A stretch of DNA of 11,351 bases from Desulfonatronospira sp. (GTDB lineage: Bacteria > Desulfobacterota > Desulfovibrionia > Desulfovibrionales > Desulfonatronovibrionaceae): positions 1 to 11,351 of the forward strand of contig SLAE01000161.1 of assembly GCA_007127015.1 (NCBI GenBank), in the 5' to 3' direction. The translations under genes and the position numbers were made by a program. Below the pieces are notes generated by a model. That model searched no databases, was not told where the DNA came from, and saw only the letters and a list, made by a program, of their open reading frames with translations. Shown here piece after piece: positions 1 through 7,154 of the stretch (within the stretch, counting starts at the first letter, position 1; each line of letters starts with the position of its first letter).

Positions 1-2412
1 CTGCATAAGCACTGTTTTGCGGCTGAGGAAATTACCGTCCATGTCCACATCCCCGGCATATACTTCCACCTGGATATCCTCGGTGGTCAACCCGTTGATA
101 TATACTTCAGCCCGGATTCTGATCTTGTCCCCGGCATAAAGTTCATCCACAGTGCTTGCCTGGACATTGCGGATCTGAACGCTGTCCCACTTGGTCATCA
201 GGTCCATTCTCCAGGCAGCCAGAGATTTGGCCTGTTCAAAGCCTTTCTTTTCCAGGGCGATGAAATTCTTGTAGGCAGGCAGATACGCAGTCTGAACGTA
301 ATCTTCGACCATCCGGTGCGAACTGAATACCGGAGCCAGTTCTTTAAGACCGTTTTTCATCTTGCGCACCCATTCAGTTGGCAGGCCTCCGTGTCTTCGA
401 TCATAAAAAGTAGGTACGATCTCCTTTTCCAGGATATTGTACAGATAATGGCTTTCCACCAGATCCTGATATTCCTGATCCGCGTAATCCTCCCCGAAAC
501 CGATGGCCCAGCCGAAGCGGTTGGATGGATGATAGGCCTCATCCCACCAGCCGTCCAGGGTGCTGAAATTGAGCACTCCGTTGGCCACAGCTTTCATTCC
601 GCTGGTGCCGCAGGCTTCCAGAGGACGCTTGGGATTGTTCAGCCACACGTCGCAGCCCTGAAGCATATAGCCGGCTATCTCCATGTCATAATCCTCGATG
701 AACACCAGGCGGTGACCGAGATCTTCTTCCTTGGCATACTGAAAAATCTGCTGAATGATTTTTTTGCCTTCCACATCACGGGGATGAGCTTTACCGGCAA
801 AGATGAACTGCACCGGATACTTATCATGGTTGACGATTTCAAGGAGCCTTTTAACGTCGGTCAACAAAAGATTGGCCCTTTTATAAGTAGCGAATCTGCG
901 GGCAAAGCCGATAGTCAGCGTCCCTGGATCCAGCACTTCTTCGGCCAGCTGAAGTTCTTGTCGCCGGCCACCTCTGGCCACGGTCTGTTCCTTCAGCCTG
1001 TAGCGCACATAATCTACAAGACGTTCGCGCAGACGCTCATGCGTTCTCCAGAGCTCGGAATCAGGAATTGCCTGCGACTGGTTCCATACTCTTTGACAGT
1101 CCGGATCTTCACGCCAGTCCGATCCGAGGTAGCGGTCAAAAAGATAGGACATGTCCGGTGCTATCCATGTCGGAATATGGATGCCGTTGGTTATTGCTCC
1201 AATGGGTACGTCATCCACAGGATACTGCGGCCACACTCTTTTCCACATGTTCCTGGAGACCTTGCCGTGCAGCTTGCTGACACCGTTGTTGAACCTGGAC
1301 AGTCGCAGCGCCAGAACGGTCATGCAGAAATGTTCCTGATCATCCCTTGGGTCTTCCCTGCCCAAAGCCATGAACACCTTAAAGGCCAGTCCAAGCTCCT
1401 GGGCATAAGATTCAAAATACTTCTGCATCAAATCAGGAGCAAAACGGTCATTGCCCGCAGGAACAGGCGTATGAGTGGTAAACACGCTGCTTGAAGCAAC
1501 GAGTTCCATGGCAGCCTCAAATGACATGCTGTGGTTCTGCATGAAGAGCTTGATTCTCTCCAGTCCTGCAAAGGCTGAGTGACCCTCGTTCATGTGAATC
1601 ACCCGGGGATTTAACCCCATCGCGTGCATGGCTCTCAGCCCCCCGATTCCCAGAACAATTTCCTGTCTTATCCGCATCTCCCAGTCGCCCCCATACAGCT
1701 GGGCTGTAATTTCCCGGTCCTGTGGAGCATTCTGGGGGATGTTGGTGTCCAGAAGATAAAGGCTCAGCCGACCGACATCGGCTTTCCAGATCTGAATATG
1801 AACATCCCTGTTCAGGAGAGTAACTTTGACGGTAAGAGGGTTACCCTTTTTATCCTTGATCAGAGCAAGGGGCATCTGTTCGAAGTCATTGATCGGATAT
1901 CTTTCCTGCTGCCACCCGTCATTGGTCAGATACTGACGGAAATAACCATTCTGGTAACATAGACCGATGCCTACCAGAGGCAGGTTTAAGTCGCTCGCCG
2001 ATTTAAGGTGATCTCCAGCAAGTATGCCCAGTCCTCCGGAATAAACCGGCAGGGACAGACTTATCCCGTACTCGGCGCTGAAATAAGCCACTACCGTCTC
2101 TCCTCCATGACCATCAAGCTCGAAATAAGACTTGGTGGAGGACTTGTAACTGTCCAGGCTGTGTTTGATCTGGTTCAGACGATCAAGGAAAAATTCATCT
2201 TCTGCAAGCTCTTCCAGGGTTTCCTGGGAAAGCTGATTTAAAAATTTGACCGGATTTTTACCGCTTTCATGCCAGAGCGAGTGGTCTATTCTGCTGAAAA
2301 GCTCGCTTATTTCGTGCTTCCATGAAAACCAGAAGTTATATGCCAAATCCCATAAAGGGGTAAGTTGTTCAGGAAGTCTGGCAATAACATTGTAAACTTT
2401 TAAAGCATTCAT
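1..2412 (-). CDS. glgP: Alpha-glucan (glycogen/maltodextrin) phosphorylase, GT35 family, 3' end outside window
   Basis: The product is a cytoplasmic PLP-dependent phosphorylase that releases glucose-1-phosphate from alpha-1,4-glucans. I translated the whole strand: 804 codons stay open to the window edge with no stop. The N-terminus (about residues 5-75, with LWDLAYNFW and a SLWH motif) resembles the DUF3417 domain at the front of the bacterial/archaeal phosphorylase subgroup rather than the classical E. coli GlgP or mammalian type. Further landmarks are FSAEYGIS, SGGLGILAGDH, HMNEGHSAF, FTTHTPVPAGNDRF, GFARRFATYKRAN and the PLP site EACGTSGMK, where K607 is the predicted cofactor lysine, followed by NGVLNFSTLDGWWDEA. 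Relatives are, from memory, about 850 residues, so only a short C-terminal piece is missing. The ATG has an upstream AAGGAG with a 9-nt spacer. The gene is divergent from dut and its partner genes lie outside the window. Family assignment is secure; the preferred substrate cannot be read from the sequence. Confidence 0.95.
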   Translation of the reverse strand, partial: MNALKVYNVIARLPEQLTPLWDLAYNFWFSWKHEISELFSRIDHSLWHESGKNPVKFLNQLSQETLEELAEDEFFLDRLNQIKHSLDSYKSSTKSYFELDGHGGETVVAYFSAEYGISLSLPVYSGGLGILAGDHLKSASDLNLPLVGIGLCYQNGYFRQYLTNDGWQQERYPINDFEQMPLALIKDKKGNPLTVKVTLLNRDVHIQIWKADVGRLSLYLLDTNIPQNAPQDREITAQLYGGDWEMRIRQEIVLGIGGLRAMHAMGLNPRVIHMNEGHSAFAGLERIKLFMQNHSMSFEAAMELVASSSVFTTHTPVPAGNDRFAPDLMQKYFESYAQELGLAFKVFMALGREDPRDDQEHFCMTVLALRLSRFNNGVSKLHGKVSRNMWKRVWPQYPVDDVPIGAITNGIHIPTWIAPDMSYLFDRYLGSDWREDPDCQRVWNQSQAIPDSELWRTHERLRERLVDYVRYRLKEQTVARGGRRQELQLAEEVLDPGTLTIGFARRFATYKRANLLLTDVKRLLEIVNHDKYPVQFIFAGKAHPRDVEGKKIIQQIFQYAKEEDLGHRLVFIEDYDMEIAGYMLQGCDVWLNNPKRPLEACGTSGMKAVANGVLNFSTLDGWWDEAYHPSNRFGWAIGFGEDYADQEYQDLVESHYLYNILEKEIVPTFYDRRHGGLPTEWVRKMKNGLKELAPVFSSHRMVEDYVQTAYLPAYKNFIALEKKGFEQAKSLAAWRMDLMTKWDSVQIRNVQASTVDELYAGDKIRIRAEVYINGLTTEDIQVEVYAGDVDMDGNFLSRKTVLMQ

Positions 2413-2485
2413 AAATTTTCGCTCCTTCCAGGCTATTTTGATATACTTCTGCCACTCATGCTCCGAAAATGCAAGATTCAATTAT

Positions 2486-2540
2486 TCCTTGCAGGATGAA
2501 AGCGCGGTGGGTATGTTTGATCGAACCTCATCTGCAAGGA
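2486..2540. repeat. 9-bp inverted repeat whose right arm contains the dut ribosome binding site
   Basis: TCCTTGCAG at 2486-2494 is the exact reverse complement of CTGCAAGGA at 2532-2540, with 37 bases between the arms. The right arm includes AAGGA (2536-2540), the Shine-Dalgarno sequence of dut. In an RNA starting upstream of 2486 the arms could pair and hide the site. As DNA it could instead be an operator between the divergent genes. The repeat is visible directly; any role is inference. Confidence 0.45.
2489..2517 (+). promoter_or_regulatory. Weak candidate promoter for dut
   Basis: TTGCAG at 2489-2494 and TATGTT at 2512-2517 are separated by 17 bases. The -10 matches the consensus at four of six positions and the -35 at only three. 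Position and spacing are right for dut transcription starting near 2524, but the match is poor and could be chance. Confidence 0.2.
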
Positions 2541-2547
2541 CCACTAC

Positions 2548-3009
2548 ATGGCCAACAGTATAAGTGTAAAGATCAAAATCCTGGATAATGCATGCTCCGG
2601 AGCAACCAATATACAGTACGCCACAAGCGGCTCCGCGGGAATAGACCTTCTGGCAAGCTGTCTCGAGAGTTCCGTAGTTATTTTGCCGGGAGAAAGATTT
2701 CCTTTTGCTACGGGAGTAGCCATGGAAATCATCGAACCCGGCATAGCCGGTTTCGTGTTCTCCCGAAGCGGCCTGGGCACCAGGCAGGGTCTTGTGGTCA
2801 GCCAGGGCGTGGGTGTGATTGATCCTGATTACAGGGGAGAGATAATAGTTTCTTTACTGAACAATTCACAGGAAGAAAGAATGGTATACAGGGGACAGCG
2901 CATAGCTCAGCTGATTTTCATGCCCTGGTTTCGAGCGGATCTGAAAATAGTCCCGGAACTTTCTTCAACAGTCAGAGGCGACGGAGGCTTCGGACACACC
3001 GGTTTTTAG
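2548..3009 (+). CDS. dut: dUTP diphosphatase (dUTPase)
   Basis: This cytoplasmic homotrimeric enzyme hydrolyses dUTP to dUMP and pyrophosphate, keeping uracil out of DNA and supplying dUMP for thymidylate synthesis. The 153-residue length is typical. The five conserved motifs are present in order: SGSAGIDLLA (27-36), SRSGLG (72-77), GVIDPDYRGEI (89-99, with predicted catalytic D92 and uracil-stacking Y95), GQRIAQLIF (106-114) and the C-terminal arm RGDGGFGHTG (143-152). The arm carries Asp where Ser is usual (RGSGGFG), a mild variation. The ATG follows AAGGA by 7 bases. The gene is first in the plus-strand block and divergent from glgP; about 127 bp separate it from argD, so it may be transcribed alone or read through. 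Confidence 0.96.
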   Translation: MANSISVKIKILDNACSGATNIQYATSGSAGIDLLASCLESSVVILPGERFPFATGVAMEIIEPGIAGFVFSRSGLGTRQGLVVSQGVGVIDPDYRGEIIVSLLNNSQEERMVYRGQRIAQLIFMPWFRADLKIVPELSSTVRGDGGFGHTGF

Positions 3010-3049
3010 TCTCGAGCCCCTGACCTTCAGATGCAAGCCGCGCATGGTA

Positions 3050-3065
3050 AAGATATTATTATCTT
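3050..3065. other. A+T-rich hairpin and -10-like element between dut and argD
   Basis: AAGATA and TATCTT form a perfect 6-bp stem around the loop TTAT. With no G+C-rich stem or clear T run it is a poor intrinsic terminator. The same bases include TATTAT (3054-3059), a five-of-six match to a -10 box, but the -35 position (ATGCAA at 3031-3036) is weak. It could be a promoter for argD or simply A+T-rich spacer. Confidence 0.25.
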
Positions 3066-3122
3066 ATTTCCTGACTGATTTTGCGAATTCAACCTGTTTC
3101 CTGAACGGATTTACTTGACAAT

Positions 3123-3128
3123 AAAGGA
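3123..3128 (+). promoter_or_regulatory. Ribosome binding site that fixes the argD start
   Basis: AAAGGA lies 8 bases before the ATG at 3137. The upstream in-frame ATG at 3128 overlaps this element and would have no spacer, so 3137 is the better start. Confidence 0.75.
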
Positions 3129-3136
3129 TGAAATGC

Positions 3137-4342
3137 ATGGATCTAGCTTCCATTGAATCAAAGACCCAAAAATTCCTGTGCCCCACATACACCCGCTACC
3201 CTCTTGCCGTTCAAAGCGCCAGGGGATGCAGGCTTTATGATTTTGAAGGCAGGGAATATATCGATCTTCTGGCAGGCATCTCTGTATGTAACCTGGGACA
3301 CAGCCATCCGGAAATTGTAGACTGCATTAAAAGACAGGCTGAAAAGCTCATTCACGTAAGCAACCTGTTCTACCAGGAGGAGCAGGTTCTTCTTGCTGAA
3401 AAGCTGCTCAAAACATGCGGCCTGGAAAGAACCTTTTTCTGCAATTCAGGCGCTGAAGCCAATGAGGCGGCCATTAAGCTGACCCGCCGCTATATGAACA
3501 AGGTGCGAAAGGAAAACCGGTTCGAATTGATCACTTTTTCCGGCTCTTTTCACGGCCGGACTCTGGCCACATTGAGCGCGACCGGACAGGAAAGGATCAA
3601 GCAAGGTTTCGAGCCCCTGCCTCACGGCTTTAAGAATGTGCCCTTCAATGACGTTCTGGCTCTGGAAGATGCCGTAAATGAACATACCGCGGCTATTATG
3701 ATCGAATGTATCCAGGGTGAAGGCGGAATCAGAACCATTGCTCCTGAACTTGCCTCAACAATCACAAAACTCCAGGAGGAAAGAAAACTTCTTCTGATTG
3801 TTGATGAAATTCAGACAGGTCTTGGACGGACAGGAACATTCTGGGCTCATGAACAGTTTGGACTCGAACCGGATATGATTACTTCATCCAAGGCCCTGGC
3901 CGCGGGACTGCCAATGGGAGCTCTGCTGGCCAGCGATGAGCTTGCCCATGCTTTTGGTCCGGGCAGCCATGGAACCACCTTTGGAGGCGGAGCCCTGGTT
4001 TCTGCCACCGGGTTGAAGGCGCTGGAAATAATTGAACGCGACAATCTGGTCAGGCAAAGCTTTGAAACAGGCATCTGGGCCGGAAATCTTTTTGAGGAGC
4101 TGGCAGTCAAGTATCCCGGCCACATCCTCGAGGTCAGGGGCAGTGGGCTGATGATCGGCATTGAACTTGCCTTTCCCGGCCAGGAAGTCTGGAAATCCCT
4201 GCTCGAACAGGGTTTCGTCCTCAACCTCACTCAGGATACGGTGCTGAGACTTCTGCCGCCTTTAATCATATCCAGGCAGGACATTCAGGCATTTGCTCAG
4301 GCTCTTGATACTACTTTATCCAGAATCAATATTACTGCCTGA
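3137..4342 (+). CDS. argD: Acetylornithine aminotransferase, class III PLP enzyme
   Basis: The predicted reaction is the reversible transfer of an amino group between glutamate and N-acetylglutamate semialdehyde, giving N-acetylornithine for arginine synthesis in the cytoplasm; some homologues also act as succinyldiaminopimelate aminotransferases in lysine synthesis. The 401-residue length fits the family. Visible signatures are the substrate-entry region PTYTRYPL, LLAGISVCNLGHSHPE, CNSGAEANEAAIKL (from residue 102), SFHGRTLATLSATGQ, the PLP-aspartate motif VDEIQTGLGRTG (D223) and the cofactor lysine in SSKALAAGLPMGA (K252). The ATG at 3137 was chosen over that at 3128 because AAAGGA sits 8 bases upstream. 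Ornithine or 4-aminobutyrate aminotransferases share this fold, but the N-terminal PTYxRYPL and overall pattern favour ArgD. The stop is followed at once by an 11-bp tandem repeat and then prmA. Confidence 0.92.
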   Translation: MDLASIESKTQKFLCPTYTRYPLAVQSARGCRLYDFEGREYIDLLAGISVCNLGHSHPEIVDCIKRQAEKLIHVSNLFYQEEQVLLAEKLLKTCGLERTFFCNSGAEANEAAIKLTRRYMNKVRKENRFELITFSGSFHGRTLATLSATGQERIKQGFEPLPHGFKNVPFNDVLALEDAVNEHTAAIMIECIQGEGGIRTIAPELASTITKLQEERKLLLIVDEIQTGLGRTGTFWAHEQFGLEPDMITSSKALAAGLPMGALLASDELAHAFGPGSHGTTFGGGALVSATGLKALEIIERDNLVRQSFETGIWAGNLFEELAVKYPGHILEVRGSGLMIGIELAFPGQEVWKSLLEQGFVLNLTQDTVLRLLPPLIISRQDIQAFAQALDTTLSRINITA

Positions 4343-4364
4343 ATCCATAATCCATCCATAATCC
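4343..4364. repeat. Perfect 11-bp tandem duplication between argD and prmA
   Basis: ATCCATAATCC occurs twice without a gap, at 4343-4353 and 4354-4364. It begins on the base after the argD stop and ends 9 bases before the prmA ATG. The duplicated unit fills most of the 31-bp intergenic space, and no normal Shine-Dalgarno sequence is seen there. Confidence 0.85.
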
Positions 4365-4373
4365 CGAAATAAT

Positions 4374-5252
4374 ATGTATAAACTGAAAATCGAACTGGAC
4401 GGCAATGATTTTGCGGCCATTGAACCGCTGCTCTATGAGCTCATAACCTGGGGTTGGGAGGAAGAGGAGGACAATAGTTCAAAAATCTTAACTTTTTTCT
4501 TCGATCTGGAGCAGAAGGGTCAGGATTTCAGAAACCTGATAGTTGAACAATGCCCTTACGCCATTATCATTGAAGAAACCATCTCTGATCCTTCAAACTG
4601 GGAAAATGCCTGGAGGGAATTCTTCACACCGATCGACATAGAGGGGCGTTTTCTCGTCCTGCCGGACTGGCTGTCCAGCGATGACAGGGACAGGATCCCT
4701 ATCATCATAACTCCCAAAATGGCTTTCGGCACCGGGCATCATGCGACTACGCATCTTTGTCTTCTGGCTTTATCCAGACTGTATGATCAGGGTCTGCCGG
4801 GACCAAGAGCCGTATTTCTTGATCTGGGCACTGGATCAGGCATTTTGGGAATAGCCTGCTCCAGGCTGGGCATGACCGGGCTTGGCCTGGACATTGATCC
4901 TGTGGCTGTCGAAAATGCCCGTGACAACATAAAAAACAATGAAGTACAGGAAAAGTTTGAAGTCCTTGAAGGTGATCTCAATACGCTTGAACCGGATTCA
5001 AAATTCAACCTGATTCTGGGCAACATCCTTTCTTCAACCTTACAGCGGCTGGCCCCGGATATTGTCAAGCTTCTGGATTCCCCCGGGGTGCTTATACTCT
5101 CGGGAATACTGACTGAACAGGCTGACGCGGTCGCCCTCAGATACCGGCAGCTCGGTCTGGGAGAGCCCCTGACGCTCAAACGAGAGGAATGGTCAGCCCT
5201 TATCTGGGTAAAGGACGCAGTCATACATGAACCGGAAAGACTTGTTGCTTAG
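4374..5252 (+). CDS. prmA: Ribosomal protein L11 methyltransferase
   Basis: PrmA is a cytoplasmic S-adenosylmethionine-dependent enzyme that methylates lysines and the alpha-amine of ribosomal protein L11. The 292-residue length is normal. An N-terminal substrate-recognition domain (about 1-105) includes NWENAW (75-80). It is followed by the family signature TPKMAFGTGHHATTHLCL (113-130), the SAM-binding motif LDLGTGSGILGIA (149-161), GLDIDPVAVENAR (171-183) and the NIL motif (217-219) in place of the NPPY of many N-methyltransferases, as expected for PrmA. No clear Shine-Dalgarno sequence precedes the ATG; the upstream bases are A+T-rich and contain the 11-bp duplication, so initiation may be weak or may depend on argD translation. 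The last dozen codons run into the following glycosylase gene and look like a tail beyond the usual ending. Confidence 0.93.
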   Translation: MYKLKIELDGNDFAAIEPLLYELITWGWEEEEDNSSKILTFFFDLEQKGQDFRNLIVEQCPYAIIIEETISDPSNWENAWREFFTPIDIEGRFLVLPDWLSSDDRDRIPIIITPKMAFGTGHHATTHLCLLALSRLYDQGLPGPRAVFLDLGTGSGILGIACSRLGMTGLGLDIDPVAVENARDNIKNNEVQEKFEVLEGDLNTLEPDSKFNLILGNILSSTLQRLAPDIVKLLDSPGVLILSGILTEQADAVALRYRQLGLGEPLTLKREEWSALIWVKDAVIHEPERLVA

Positions 5253-5874
5253 CTGGTACGAAACCCTGTATGCATCTCTGGGCCCCAGCGGCTGGTGGCC
5301 CGGTGAATCCGCTTTCGAGATAGCTGTGGGGGCCATACTGACCCAGAATACCAATTGGACAAACGCCGGCAAGGCCATCACGCAGCTCAGGCTGCATAAT
5401 CTTCTTCAACCTGAAAAGATGGACCAGCTTAGCAGCGAGGAACTAGCCCTGTTCATAAGACCTGCCGGCTATTTTCGGGTCAAGGCCGCGAGACTGAAGA
5501 ATTTGCTTTTTTTTCTTAATGCAGAGTGCAATTATGATTTAAGTATTTTGAAAAAAATGGATACAAGTCGACTCAGGCTTAAGCTTCTGGAAATCAAGGG
5601 AATCGGTCCCGAAACAGCGGACAGCATCCTGCTCTACGCCCTGGACAAGCCCAGTTTTGTAGTCGATGCCTATACGAAAAGAATTTTGAACCGCCACGCT
5701 CTTGTCCATGAGGATATTCACTACCATGAACTCAGGGATTTTTTCATGGATCATCTGCCTGAAGACGCAACCCTTTACAATGAATACCACGCTCTCCTGG
5801 TGCGCGCAGGCAAAACGTGGTGCGCCAAGAAAAACCCCCATTGCGTTAAGTGTCCTTTACAGTTATATTTATGA
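5227..5874 (+). CDS. Endonuclease III-like DNA glycosylase (HhH-GPD superfamily), likely monofunctional
   Basis: The product is a base-excision repair glycosylase of 215 residues. WWPGESAFEIAVGAILTQNTNW (about 23-44) matches the N-terminal block of the family. The helix-hairpin-helix is LEIKGIGPETADSIL (121-135) and the conserved catalytic aspartate is D147 in VVDAYTKR. Endonuclease III carries a lysine nucleophile in this hairpin (GRKTA); here the position is E129 (GPETA), which argues against a bifunctional glycosylase/AP lyase and for a monofunctional enzyme such as the MagIII 3-methyladenine or MutY-like branches. The C-terminal iron-sulfur loop shows C199-x6-C206-x2-C209, but the fourth cysteine position is L215, the last residue. 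The ATG lies inside prmA, giving a 26-bp overlap; AAGGA at 5211-5215 is 11 bases upstream. Substrate specificity is unknown, so no symbol is assigned. Confidence 0.85.
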   Translation: MNRKDLLLSWYETLYASLGPSGWWPGESAFEIAVGAILTQNTNWTNAGKAITQLRLHNLLQPEKMDQLSSEELALFIRPAGYFRVKAARLKNLLFFLNAECNYDLSILKKMDTSRLRLKLLEIKGIGPETADSILLYALDKPSFVVDAYTKRILNRHALVHEDIHYHELRDFFMDHLPEDATLYNEYHALLVRAGKTWCAKKNPHCVKCPLQLYL

Positions 5875-5916
5875 GTATTAAACACCCTGCATCGATTTCA
5901 GCTGTCGATACCTTTT

Positions 5917-5921
5917 GAGGA
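5917..5921 (+). promoter_or_regulatory. Ribosome binding site that fixes a GTG start for envC
   Basis: GAGGA lies 8 bases before the GTG at 5930. The longer frame would begin with a TTG at 5915 that overlaps this element, so the GTG is preferred. Confidence 0.7.
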
Positions 5922-5929
5922 AACATCCT

Positions 5930-7078
5930 GTGCCAAAAGCTGCGGCCTTTGCGTTAAAAAAGCTATTTTTTTTGCTTATTTTACTGACAGCCTTCCTGCT
6001 GTCCTCGGAAATGACGAATAAGTCACAACATGTCCATGCTTCCGGACACCAGGACATTGAAGCGGAAATTGAAGCCAGGCAGGAACAGATAAGCAGGCAT
6101 AAAATAGCTTTGGAGCGTCTCAGTTCCCAGGAAAGAGAGCTCTATTCCCAACTGGCTGAAACTGAAGACAGATTGGATGAAGTATCTGAGAAGCTGAGCG
6201 AGCAGGAGCAGCAGCTTATTGAAATAACGGAAAGAGAAGCCGTTATCTATGCCCGGTATCAGCAGCTCATACTGGAAAGGGAAAATACGCGCGAACAGCT
6301 GGCGGAACTTCTTCGGGACATGTGGCCGATTTACGTTGAAAGCAGGTCCCAGACACTTGCCGATATTGGTGAATGGGCTCAGCTTGACCGGCGCAGAACC
6401 TGGCTGCAGGCCATCCATACGGAAGTGAACAAAACCCTGGTCCTGCTGCATGAACAGACCCTGGAGATCAGTTCAAGCCTGAATGAGCTGCAGATCGTCA
6501 GAAATGAATTCGAAGCCGGTCTGGAGGAGGTAAACATCCTCAAGGACCAGTTGCTGGACAAAAAGCTGACTTTTTTCAGAGGCCTGCAGGAGGTCAGGGC
6601 TCAGAAGCTGGCCGAACAGGAAATGATTGAAGAAACCATGGAGGTCATTGAATCTCTTGGTTATCAGCTTCAAATAACCGCTGAACAGGATTTTGACAGT
6701 CTCAAGGGCTATCTTCCCTGGCCCGCCCTGGGAGAAATCGCATTATCCTATAACTCGAGCGGCAATCCTCCGCACAACGGCATAAGCATCTCCCTGCCGG
6801 AAAACTCACCAGTCCGGGCCATTTCCTGGGGCAAGGTGGTGCACAATGCGACGTTGCGCGGATTCGGCAGAGTGGTAATAATTTTTCATGGAGAGGGCTA
6901 TTATTCATTGTATGCCTATCTTGCGGACAGCGAACTGTCCATCGGCCAGAATGTGGAACAGGGAGAAACTATAGGCATAGCCGGCTATTATCCTCAAATA
7001 AAGTCACATGGAATTTATTTTGAATTGCGTTTTGAGCAAAAAGCAATTAATCCTATTAACTGGTTGGTAAAATCCTGA
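5930..7078 (+). CDS. envC: EnvC-type murein hydrolase activator (signal peptide, coiled coil, degenerate LytM domain)
   Basis: The predicted role is a periplasmic coiled-coil protein that activates N-acetylmuramoyl-L-alanine amidases for septal peptidoglycan splitting, as E. coli EnvC does. From the GTG start the protein has 382 residues. A basic patch and hydrophobic core (about 10-24) are followed by a probable cleavage site near VHA|SG (after 37). Residues about 40-250 are rich in E, Q, L and R with heptad-like spacing, indicating a long coiled coil. The C-terminal LytM/M23-like domain (about 262-382) contains H282 in HNGIS, GFGRVVIIFHGEGYYSLYAYL and IYFELR. Of the M23 metal-binding and catalytic residues only H282 remains: the first-motif Asp is S286, the YAHL His is Y330 and the HLHFE histidines are gone. 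This matches activators rather than active endopeptidases. It is followed by ctpA and the deacetylase, an envelope cassette. Confidence 0.88.
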   Translation: MPKAAAFALKKLFFLLILLTAFLLSSEMTNKSQHVHASGHQDIEAEIEARQEQISRHKIALERLSSQERELYSQLAETEDRLDEVSEKLSEQEQQLIEITEREAVIYARYQQLILERENTREQLAELLRDMWPIYVESRSQTLADIGEWAQLDRRRTWLQAIHTEVNKTLVLLHEQTLEISSSLNELQIVRNEFEAGLEEVNILKDQLLDKKLTFFRGLQEVRAQKLAEQEMIEETMEVIESLGYQLQITAEQDFDSLKGYLPWPALGEIALSYNSSGNPPHNGISISLPENSPVRAISWGKVVHNATLRGFGRVVIIFHGEGYYSLYAYLADSELSIGQNVEQGETIGIAGYYPQIKSHGIYFELRFEQKAINPINWLVKS

Positions 7079-7144
7079 GACCGTTGATTTTCCAACCGAT
7101 TGAAAGCAAACAATGTTTTGCATTCTGAAAGATTCAAATAAAGC

Positions 7145-7149
7145 GGAGG
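7145..7149 (+). promoter_or_regulatory. Ribosome binding site that fixes the ctpA start
   Basis: GGAGG lies 5 bases before the ATG at 7155. The upstream in-frame ATG at 7113 has no such element and would add 14 residues in front of a standard signal peptide, so 7155 is preferred. Confidence 0.75.
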
Positions 7150-7154
7150 CTGTA

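Larger units (their letters stand above)
2413..2547. other. Divergent intergenic region between glgP and dut
   Basis: This 135-bp region must hold the promoters of both divergent genes. I see no strong sigma70 promoter for glgP; on the minus strand a TATATC about 25 bases upstream of its ribosome binding site is the only -10-like element and lacks a good -35 partner. On the plus strand a weak candidate for dut lies at 2489-2517. The region also carries a 9-bp inverted repeat, listed separately. Confidence 0.6.

Noticed and set aside
316..1494. 392-codon open frame on the plus strand
   Set aside because: It lies wholly antisense to the phosphorylase gene, whose minus-strand translation is continuous and full of family motifs; its own translation shows no recognisable domain.
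3115..3120. Perfect TTGACA just upstream of argD as a -35 box
   Set aside because: No -10-like sequence lies 16-18 bases downstream, and transcription from it would start inside argD after the ribosome binding site.
5891..5917. Small hairpin ATCGA/TCGAT followed by CTTTTG between the glycosylase gene and envC as a terminator
   Set aside because: The stem is only five base pairs with a 9-base loop and the T run is four bases; too weak to call.
7113..7154. Upstream ATG extending ctpA by 14 residues
   Set aside because: It has no ribosome binding site and would place a non-signal-like peptide ahead of a normal signal peptide; the ATG at 7155 has GGAGG.
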